The notes under the pieces are model-generated. The model made no database searches. It was not told where the DNA came from and was given only the letters and a program-made list of their open reading frames with translations. From positions 62,001 to 126,000 of the forward strand of contig CAIWKE010000003.1 of assembly GCA_903913215.1 (NCBI GenBank): a stretch of 64,000 nucleotides of DNA, read 5' to 3'. How positions within the stretch are numbered: the stretch's first letter is position 1; every line of letters starts with the position of its first letter. The translations under genes were made by a program, and so were the position numbers. Source of the stretch: an uncultured Holophagaceae bacterium (GTDB lineage: Bacteria > Acidobacteriota > Holophagae > Holophagales > Holophagaceae). This document shows positions 56,152 through 64,000 of the stretch, one piece after another.

Positions 56152-57924
56152 ATGCGTCCACGCTTCCTCTCCCCTGCCCTTTCTGCCGTCCTGTCCCTCA
56201 CCTGGCCCCTGCTGGGGGTGACGGCACCGCTCGGAGCCGCAAGTTCCTCCAGCGCCTCACAACCTCCGCATCTGGCCTACCAGGGACGCCTCCTAGAAAA
56301 GGGCCTGCCTGTCAATGACACCCGATCCTTCACCTTTGTGATCCTCTCTGGATCAGGGGCAGAGGTATGGAATTCCGGACCTCAGACACTGAATGTCAAT
56401 GGAGGGCTCTACTCTGTTGTCCTTGGATCGTCCGGCATGCCCGAGATCCCGGCCAGCCTTCTCGCCGATCAGGATTTGAAGCTCCGCGTCTCCATAGGCG
56501 GGGTCCTGCTCAGTCCGGACATGGACCTGCTCCCGAGCCTCCAGGCCCAGTCTGCAGCCACCGTCACCGGCGAATTCGATGGGGAGATCAAGGGCAATCA
56601 AAACCACATGCAGGTTGTGGGACTCATGGGCTACGAACTGGATTTCACCCAGGTGCCTGGGAATGGCTATGGGCTTCTCTTCAACGGCAAAAAGTGGATG
56701 GCCGGCCTGATTCCAGGCACACCTGGGGCAACGGGTCCTGCCGGTCCTGCGGGGGCGGTGGGTCCTGCCGGTCCTACAGGGGCGGTGGGTCCTGCCGGTT
56801 CTGCGGGGGCAACGGGTCCTGCGGGTGGCGTGGGGGCCACGGGTCCCGCAGGACCGGCAAGCCAAAGCCCCTTCACGATGAACGGAACCAACGCGGTGAT
56901 CACCACCGGATCGGTGGGGATTGGAGTGAGCCCCCCGGATGCCTCGGCAGCCCTGGAGGTCAGTTCCACGACCAAGGGCTTCCTGTGCCCCCGTATGACT
57001 CTGGCCCAGCGAAGCAGCCTCTCCTCCCCTGCGGAGGGCCTTCTCGTCATCCAGACGGACGGGCTTGCCGGCATCTACCTGTATCTGGGGGGCAGCTGGA
57101 ATTTGCTCAACGTCTCCCCGGAGGTCCCCCACTCGACCACCTTCACCTACGTGGGAACTCCCCAGACTTTCACGGTACCCGCCGGGGTCACTCAGCTTCA
57201 AATCGATTGCTGGGGCGCCCAGGGTGGAAACAACCCGAGCTCGCCTCCCAGCAACGGCAACTACGACTCCTGGGGCGGCCTTGGGGGCTATGCGAAAGGC
57301 TCCCTACCCGTCACTCCGGGGCAGATCCTCAACGTCTATGTCGGGGGCCAACCCACCACGGATAACACGCCGCAGGCCTACCACGCAGCGGGATGGAACG
57401 GCGGGGGCCAGGGTTGGAGTGTCATCACCGGAGGCGGCGGCCAGGGTGGTGGTGGCGCCTCAGATGTTCGACAGGGGGGCACCACCCTGGCCCAGCGCGT
57501 CATCGTCGCCGGTGGCGGGGGCGGATGCACGATTCCCTGGTATCTCGGCAACTCGACGGGCGGCGCTGGCGGTGGTTGGGTTGGCCTCAACGGGTCAGAT
57601 CCGGGAACCAGTACCTACCAGATCGCCACCTGTGGATCCGGGGGAAGCCAGCTGGCGGGCGGGTCCACCGGAGTCGGCGGCAGTGTGGGAATCCATCCTG
57701 CTACGACCGCGGCGTTTGGCGTGGGCGGCGATGCCGTGAGCACTGCCACCGGGTCCGGCACCTACGGAGGTGGTGGCGGTGGCGGCGGATACTATGGCGG
57801 CGGTGGCGGCGACAGCACCGGCGGCGGGGGTGGAGGAGGCTCAGGGTACGTCGGCGGAGTCAAAGGCGGAGTCCTCGGCGTCGGCGTTCAAACCGGCCAC
57901 GGCAAGGTGGTCATCAGCTGGTGA
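56152..57924 (+). CDS. Secreted collagen-like protein with tail-fibre-like N-domain and poly-glycine C-domain
   Basis: 590 aa from ATG 56152 (GAGG upstream). Signal peptide, then a domain HLAYQGRLLEKGLPVNDTRS with GGLYSVVLGS typical of tail-fibre-type surface proteins (~38-185). Residues 189-236 are 16 uninterrupted Gly-X-Y triplets, mostly GPA, GAT, GPT. About residue 262, ALEVSSTTKGFLCPRMTLAQ matches a module found before trimerised fibre ends. From ~331 comes a glycine-rich domain (VYVGGQ, GGGASDVRQGG, VIVAGGGGG, then runs of seven or eight Gly) resembling the poly-glycine-II domains of Gly-rich proteins and ALK-type receptors. Likely a surface fibre or adhesin. Confidence 0.85.
   Translation: MRPRFLSPALSAVLSLTWPLLGVTAPLGAASSSSASQPPHLAYQGRLLEKGLPVNDTRSFTFVILSGSGAEVWNSGPQTLNVNGGLYSVVLGSSGMPEIPASLLADQDLKLRVSIGGVLLSPDMDLLPSLQAQSAATVTGEFDGEIKGNQNHMQVVGLMGYELDFTQVPGNGYGLLFNGKKWMAGLIPGTPGATGPAGPAGAVGPAGPTGAVGPAGSAGATGPAGGVGATGPAGPASQSPFTMNGTNAVITTGSVGIGVSPPDASAALEVSSTTKGFLCPRMTLAQRSSLSSPAEGLLVIQTDGLAGIYLYLGGSWNLLNVSPEVPHSTTFTYVGTPQTFTVPAGVTQLQIDCWGAQGGNNPSSPPSNGNYDSWGGLGGYAKGSLPVTPGQILNVYVGGQPTTDNTPQAYHAAGWNGGGQGWSVITGGGGQGGGGASDVRQGGTTLAQRVIVAGGGGGCTIPWYLGNSTGGAGGGWVGLNGSDPGTSTYQIATCGSGGSQLAGGSTGVGGSVGIHPATTAAFGVGGDAVSTATGSGTYGGGGGGGGYYGGGGGDSTGGGGGGGSGYVGGVKGGVLGVGVQTGHGKVVISW
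56716..56859 (+). repeat. In-gene tandem repeat encoding collagen-like triplets
   Basis: 144 bp in the previous gene encode 16 Gly-X-Y triplets. At DNA level there is a 27-bp unit beginning GGTCCTGCCGGTCCT that recurs at least three times with few changes, suggesting unit duplication and possible length variation between strains. Confidence 0.85.
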
Positions 57925-58153
57925 GGAGGCGGAAAAGACACCCGTTGTTGAACCGCAGGCTGACCCGTCCCGCTGAGGCGAGGAAGCTGCAACAACCTGG
58001 GAACCCGGGCGGCGTGGGACCGCCTGACGCCGCTCCCGCTTCAGGCCCTGGGGGTGGCCAGCCGGCTAGCGTCGGTTGGGGAGTTGGGCTGCGGGAGGGG
58101 GCGACTTCCAGCCGGCTAGCGCCGGGCTGGGGAGGTTGGCAGGGCGCCGGGCG
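57925..58153. other. Non-coding spacer with a 50-bp-spaced direct repeat
   Basis: Between the collagen-like gene and the tRNA region there is no supported gene. A sequence beginning CCAGCCGGCTAGCG occurs at 58058 and again at 58108, and similarity continues for about 30 nt each time (GGGGAG, TTGG). The remainder shows no recognised signal. Confidence 0.5.
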
Positions 58154-58248
58154 GGATTCGAACTGCGCCTGGCTTCGCCAGTCGCTGGTCCCGCTTCGGC
58201 GTGCCATCTAGGCACGCCTCGGGCGGTCCCACTCGCAGGTGCGAATCC
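58154..58248. repeat. Branched inverted-repeat element with tRNA T-arm-like ends
   Basis: 95 bp. Outer arms GGATTCG/CGAATCC and CTGCG/CGCAG; inside are a hairpin CTGGC-TTC-GCCAG (58169-58181) and a second hairpin GCGTGCC-ATCTA-GGCACGC (58199-58217) bounded by CCCG/CGGG. The right outer arm (CGCAGGTGCGAATCC, plus strand) differs by one base from the T-arm of the adjacent minus-strand tRNA-Thr (CGCAGGTTCGAATCC). It could be a structured RNA, or a mobile/recombination remnant derived from tRNA. Confidence 0.6.
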
Positions 58249-58256
58249 TCGATTTT

Positions 58257-58297
58257 TCCAGTCAAAAAGGCCCCGCAAGCGGGGCCTTTTTGACTGG
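58257..58297 (-). terminator. Terminator after tRNA-Thr
   Basis: CCAGTCAAAAAGGCCCCGC and its complement GCGGGGCCTTTTTGACTGG form a perfect long hairpin directly after the tRNA on the minus strand; the TTTTT lies in the 3' arm. The stem overlaps the tRNA's CCA end. Confidence 0.82.
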
Positions 58298-58370
58298 AGC
58301 CAACTACAGGATTCGAACCTGCGACCTGCTGATTACGAATCAGCTGCTCTACCAGCTGAGCTAAGTTGGC
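58295..58370 (-). tRNA. tRNA-Thr (anticodon CGT)
   Basis: Read on the minus strand from 58370: acceptor GCCAACT, D-arm with AGCTCAGCTGGTAGAGC, anticodon arm CTGAT-TCGTA-ATCAG with anticodon CGT (reads ACG), T-arm GCAGG-TTCGAAT-CCTGT, acceptor AGTTGGC, discriminator T and encoded CCA. All stems pair. 76 nt including CCA. Immediately followed by a terminator; no other tRNA is linked. Confidence 0.97.
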
Positions 58371-58410
58371 GCTGGCCTCTTAGTTTGACCTGGGAAGGCC
58401 TGGGAATCAA

Positions 58411-60546
<2,136 letters not shown>

Positions 60547-60773
60547 GAACAACCTCCAGGAATGCGGGATGGGTGGGGCCATCATACCTCGTAACACAAT
60601 GTCATTATCAAGGGACTGTTCGGCTGGGCATTAAAGGGGAAGTTGACCGAAATGCGCGGAACAAGGCAGACCTCCCGCTCAACTCCTCCGGCTGGTCTGC
60701 AACCCCGAGTGCTTCCCCAACCGTGCATCTCCGGTCGCTTGGTGGTAGGGTGCGGGCAGCCCTGGAGGATTCA

Positions 60774-62102
60774 TTGGTCCCACCATCCAGTAAGAAAATT
60801 TTCGTCCTTGATACGAATGTCCTACTGCACGATCCGAACTCCATCCTGCACTTCCAAGAACATGACGTGGTCCTGCCCATCGTGGTGATTGAAGAAGTGG
60901 ACCACTTCAAGAAGGATCAGACCGAGGTGGGCCGCAATGCCCGCACCGTGTCCCGCCTGCTGGACAGGCTGCGGACCACGGGCAGCCTCAGCCGGGGCGT
61001 GCCTCTGGAAGGGGGCGGCACCCTCAAGGTGGATGTGGCCGCCCACAACCTGGACATCGGCATCCTGTCTGCGGACAAGCACAAGGCCGACAACCAGATC
61101 CTGGCCTGCGCCCGGGAGCTGCTCCATACCGCCAAGAACCAGGTGGTCCTGGTCACCAAAGACACGAACCTGCGCATCAAGGCCGACGCCATTGGCGTCC
61201 AGGCTGAGGACTACACCACGGACCGCGTGGAGATGGACGAGCTCTACACGGGCCACAAGAGCTGGGAGGTCGAACCCGCCAAGATCGACCTGCTCTACGA
61301 TGGCGGCCTCACGCCGGACCCCGAACTGCACCTCTATCCCAACCAGTTCCTCACCCTGGTGGACCAGACCAACGCCAGCCACACGGCCCTGGGCCGGTTC
61401 ATGGTGGGCGAGGGGCTCCTGCGCCCTCTGAAGCGCATGGACGCATACCCCTGGGGCATCAAGCCCCGCAACCGGGAACAGCAGTTCGCCTTGGAGCTGC
61501 TGCTGGATCCCGCCGTCCAGGTGGTCACCCTCCTGGGCAAGGCGGGCACGGGCAAGACCCTCCTGGCCATTGCTGCTGGCCTGCAGCAGGTGGTGGACGA
61601 CGAGGCCTACGATAAGATCCTCGTGAGCCGCCCTGTGATGCCCATGGGCCGCGACCTGGGCTACCTGCCCGGCGACATCAGCGAGAAGCTGCGGCCCTAC
61701 ATGCAGCCCATCTACGACAACCTGGAGTTCATCGTCGGGGCCAACACCGAAGCCCGGCGCCGCACCACCATGACCGCCAGCCAGCTGGAAGAGGCGGGCT
61801 ACCTCAGCGTGGAGCCCCTCACCTACATCCGTGGTCGCAGCATCCCCAAGCAGTACCTGGTGGTGGACGAGGCCCAGAACCTGACGCCCCACGAGGTGAA
61901 GACCATCCTCACCCGGGCTGGGGAGGGCACCAAGGTGATCTTCACGGGGGATCCCCACCAGATCGACAACCCCTACGTGGACGCCAGCACCAACGGCCTC
62001 AGCTTCCTGGCGGAACACTTCAAGCACCTGGACATCTCCGGCCATGTCACTCTCCAGAAGGGTGAGCGCAGCAAGCTGGCGGAGCTGGCCAGCAACCTCT
62101 AG
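60774..62102 (+). CDS. phoH: PIN-PhoH fusion protein (PhoH-like ATPase/RNA helicase)
   Basis: 442 aa. TTG 60774 is preferred: GGAGG lies 6 nt upstream and the protein then begins MVPPSSKKIFVLDTNVLLHDP, the standard start of this family; the frame stays open to 60573 but that part has no conserved content. N-terminal PIN ribonuclease domain with acids in DTNVLLHDP (Asp13) and later VTKDTNLRIKA. C-terminal PhoH ATPase: Walker A GKAGTGKT (255-262), Walker B VVDEAQN (~365). The pair works in RNA unwinding and cleavage in actinobacteria; here inferred. The spacer 60547-60773 is a divergent promoter region. Confidence 0.9.
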   Translation: MVPPSSKKIFVLDTNVLLHDPNSILHFQEHDVVLPIVVIEEVDHFKKDQTEVGRNARTVSRLLDRLRTTGSLSRGVPLEGGGTLKVDVAAHNLDIGILSADKHKADNQILACARELLHTAKNQVVLVTKDTNLRIKADAIGVQAEDYTTDRVEMDELYTGHKSWEVEPAKIDLLYDGGLTPDPELHLYPNQFLTLVDQTNASHTALGRFMVGEGLLRPLKRMDAYPWGIKPRNREQQFALELLLDPAVQVVTLLGKAGTGKTLLAIAAGLQQVVDDEAYDKILVSRPVMPMGRDLGYLPGDISEKLRPYMQPIYDNLEFIVGANTEARRRTTMTASQLEEAGYLSVEPLTYIRGRSIPKQYLVVDEAQNLTPHEVKTILTRAGEGTKVIFTGDPHQIDNPYVDASTNGLSFLAEHFKHLDISGHVTLQKGERSKLAELASNL

Positions 62103-62111
62103 GAGGCCCCA

Positions 62112-62642
62112 ATGGCCGATTCATCCTGGGACAACGGCGGCCAGGGCCTGCCCGCCAAGACGGGCCTGCCCACCTGGGGCAAGGTGCTCCTGGGCTGCGG
62201 TGTGGTGTCCCTGCTGGTCCTGGGAACCTGCGTAGGCGGCATCGCCTACCTGGCCAAGGGGGGCGGCAAGAAGGTCATGGGCTTCGCCCTCAACAAGCTT
62301 GGGCCCGAGTGGGAGGACCTGCAGGCGGTGGTGGATCAGCTCCGCAGCCCAGCGGGAAGCCGAGCTCTGTACGCCGCCAACCCCGACCTGGCCAAGACCT
62401 GGCCCACGGAGGAGGCCTTCCTGGAGGCCGCCGCCACCTGGCGCAAAGACCTCCCAGCCCACACCGAGCTCAGTCCAGACCTGATGCAGAACCAGGGACT
62501 CCAGATCAACCGGGCCATGGGTGGTCGGGTGAGCATCGGCTGGAGCCCGAGCAAGGGCCGGGCCGTCTATGTCACCTTCGACCGCCCCCGGAAGGCCGGG
62601 GACAAGGGCCCCCGAAAGGTGGTCGAGCTGGAGGTCCGCTGA
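62112..62642 (+). CDS. Small membrane protein of unknown function
   Basis: 176 aa. Short cytosolic start, one membrane helix about residues 24-48 (GKVLLGCGVVSLLVLGTCVGGIAY as a broad region; core VLLGCGVVSLLVLGTCVGG), then a soluble domain with WEDLQAVVDQLRSPAG and GGRVSIGWSPSKGRAVYVTF. AGGAGG occurs 6 nt before the ATG, right after the phoH stop, so it is in the same transcript. No homology recognised. Looks like a single-pass anchored periplasmic protein. Confidence 0.75.
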   Translation: MADSSWDNGGQGLPAKTGLPTWGKVLLGCGVVSLLVLGTCVGGIAYLAKGGGKKVMGFALNKLGPEWEDLQAVVDQLRSPAGSRALYAANPDLAKTWPTEEAFLEAAATWRKDLPAHTELSPDLMQNQGLQINRAMGGRVSIGWSPSKGRAVYVTFDRPRKAGDKGPRKVVELEVR

Positions 62643-62687
62643 CCAATCCCAATTGAGCCAGCGGGCTTTTTCCGCCAAGATGCAGAC

Positions 62688-63887
62688 ATGACTGCCGCTT
62701 CCGGTTCCACAACTGATGCCCTGGCCCTCCTCACGAAGGGCACAGTGACGTGCCACAAGCTGGAGCAGCTCGAGGCCAAACTCAAGGAAGGGCGGCCTTT
62801 GCGAATCAAGGCCGGCTTCGATCCCACAGCCCCCGATCTGCACCTGGGCCACGGCGTGCTCATCAAGAAGATGGCCCAGTTCCAGAAATTGGGGCACGAG
62901 GTCACGTTTCTCATAGGTGATTTCACGGGCCTCATCGGCGACCCCACCGGCAAGAAGGCCACCCGTCCCCCCCTCACCCGGGAGGAGGTGCTGGTCAACG
63001 CCGAGACCTACAAGACCCAAGTCTTCAAGATCCTGGACCCAGAGCAGACGAAGGTCCGCTTCAACAGCGAGTGGCTGGGCGGCATGGCTGGCGAGGCCTG
63101 GATCCGCCTGGCCTCCCGCTTCACCGTGGCCCAGATGCTGGAGCGCAACGATTTCGCCAAGCGCATGGAGGCCCGGGAGCCCATCGCCCTCCACGAGCTG
63201 CTCTACCCCCTGACCCAGGCCTACGACTCCGTGGCCCTGCAGGCGGACGTGGAACTGGGCGGCAATGACCAGCTCTTCAACCTCATGCAGGGCCGCATTC
63301 TCCAGGAAGCCTCGGGCCAGAAGCCCCAGGTGGTGCTCACCGTGCCCCTGCTGCTGGGCCTGGACGGCGTGGAGAAGATGTCCAAGTCCCTGGGCAACTA
63401 CATCGGCTTCATGGAGGACCCGGACACCCAGTTCGGCAAGGCCATGAGCGTCAGCGATGCCCTCATGTGGGACTGGTACCTGCTCCTCACGGACAAGCTG
63501 CCCGCCGAGATCGAGGCCCTCAAGCAGGGCCATCCCATGGATGCCAAGAAGGGCCTGGCCCGCCAGATCGTGGCCGACTTCCACGGCGCCGCCGCCGGGG
63601 CCGAGGCCCAGGAGCGCTGGATCCGCCGCTTCTCCGAGCGCAGCCAGGAGGAGGCCCCCGAGGTCGCCGTCTCCGCCACCGAAGGTGAGGTGCCCCTGGC
63701 CCGCCTCCTGGTGGACCGGAGTCTCGCCGCCAGCCGCAAGGAGGCCGAGCGCCTCCTTGGTCAGGGCGCCGTGAGCCTGGATGGCCAGAAGGTGCTGGAG
63801 CCCAGCCTTCGGGTGACCCTCCTGCCAGGTCAGTCCCTGTTGGTGAAGGTGGGCAAACTCAAGCTGGAACGATGGGTGATCACATGA
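62688..63887 (+). CDS. tyrS: Tyrosyl-tRNA synthetase
   Basis: 399 aa, the short TyrZ-type. Class I motifs: HLGHG (around 52, HIGH equivalent) and KMSKS (230-234). Tyrosine/AMP site: [47 protein letters not shown]-terminal S4-like domain (~335-399, [20 protein letters not shown]) binds tRNA. Its stop overlaps the next start (ATGA), so both are co-translated. Confidence 0.97.
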   Translation: MTAASGSTTDALALLTKGTVTCHKLEQLEAKLKEGRPLRIKAGFDPTAPDLHLGHGVLIKKMAQFQKLGHEVTFLIGDFTGLIGDPTGKKATRPPLTREEVLVNAETYKTQVFKILDPEQTKVRFNSEWLGGMAGEAWIRLASRFTVAQMLERNDFAKRMEAREPIALHELLYPLTQAYDSVALQADVELGGNDQLFNLMQGRILQEASGQKPQVVLTVPLLLGLDGVEKMSKSLGNYIGFMEDPDTQFGKAMSVSDALMWDWYLLLTDKLPAEIEALKQGHPMDAKKGLARQIVADFHGAAAGAEAQERWIRRFSERSQEEAPEVAVSATEGEVPLARLLVDRSLAASRKEAERLLGQGAVSLDGQKVLEPSLRVTLLPGQSLLVKVGKLKLERWVIT

Positions 63888-64000
63888 CGCTTCCGGCCCT
63901 CAAGGACCTCTTTGCCCGCAACCGGGCCAAGGCCACGGGCCTCTGGCGCCTGGGGCTGGAACCGAACCGCACGGTCTTCCTGGAATCCGGGGACATCGTC
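63884..64000 (+). CDS. N-terminal fragment, possibly DUF4388-like
   Basis: ATG at 63884 overlaps the tyrS stop. The 39 residues visible before the window edge, [20 protein letters not shown] and a later FLESGDIV, resemble the start of a PATAN/DUF4388-type domain (which has a TGxL...F..G.I pattern). Family call is tentative. Confidence 0.4.
   Translation, partial: MTLPALKDLFARNRAKATGLWRLGLEPNRTVFLESGDIV

Noticed and set aside
56716-56859. CRISPR or satellite array
   Set aside because: Repeats are in frame, GC-rich and without unique spacers; they encode collagen-like triplets.
58141-58250. Second tRNA gene next to tRNA-Thr
   Set aside because: It contains T-loop-like sequence twice, in opposite orientations, but no complete cloverleaf: T-stems do not pair fully and no anticodon arm is found.

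Overview
The window is 64 kb of high-GC, densely packed bacterial chromosome with no phage, insertion sequence, plasmid or CRISPR signature. It carries a large Oar-type TonB-dependent receptor with an N-terminal carboxypeptidase-regulatory domain, a SpoIVB-like S55 protein, a CAB-ordered succinate dehydrogenase/fumarate reductase of the single cytochrome b type, a membrane pyrophosphatase next to it, a hemerythrin and many secreted peptidases. Together these suggest an Acidobacteriota-type organism, perhaps Holophagae (Geothrix/Holophaga-like). That assignment is inferred from gene content; there is no rRNA in the window.

Layout. 1-1.8 kb: nadC (runs off the left edge) diverges from an enoyl-CoA hydratase. 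2-9 kb: S55-like protein and propeller protein (minus), then the TonB receptor (plus). 9-14.9 kb: ymdB, a small unknown, aquaporin, PolB-like exonuclease, DoxX-like protein, HAD hydrolase, 3-hydroxybutyryl-CoA dehydrogenase, and a class I fructose-bisphosphate aldolase broken by an in-frame TAG. 14.9-20.2 kb: higBA, prfC, a VOC protein and an oligopeptidase B-like peptidase. 20.3-26.6 kb: hppA diverging from sdhCAB. 26.7-32.5 kb: CCA-adding enzyme, GNAT, orphan E1-alpha-like dehydrogenase subunit, chemotaxis receptor, acetate kinase. 32.7-38.1 kb: MacAB-like ABC efflux operon with two permeases, arfB, a DUF6526-like protein. 38.2-48.3 kb: fused MsrB-MsrA, hemerythrin, hybrid histidine kinase, tripartite RND efflux operon. 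48.4-54.3 kb: isochorismatase-like hydrolase, LD-carboxypeptidase with an overlapping M14 peptidase, an FMN hydroxy-acid oxidase, a membrane methyltransferase-like protein, SRAP protein. 54.4-57.9 kb: three-gene surface locus (beta-barrel, Ig-like lipoprotein, collagen-like/poly-glycine protein). 58-64 kb: tRNA-Thr, prolyl oligopeptidase, PIN-PhoH, a small membrane protein, tyrS and the start of another gene.

Metabolically the genes fit a respiratory or fermentative organism using peptides, short-chain acyl-CoAs and acetate: several exported peptidases, crotonase and hydroxyacyl-CoA dehydrogenase, acetate kinase, SdhCAB/FrdCAB and an ion-pumping pyrophosphatase. Stress functions include Msr repair, hemerythrin, two efflux systems, and ribosome rescue by ArfB.

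The most unusual signals are: (1) the aldolase gene, intact except for one TAG where Glu is expected; (2) at least three families of intergenic palindromes built from short purine-rich units; (3) a ~95-bp branched inverted repeat beside tRNA-Thr whose two outer arms copy the tRNA T-arm in opposite orientations; (4) the collagen/poly-glycine surface locus in unusually AT-rich surroundings; (5) a set of 23-nt perfect hairpins placed just after stop codons. Several genes appear to start at TTG, three of them supported by a Shine-Dalgarno match or stop overlap.
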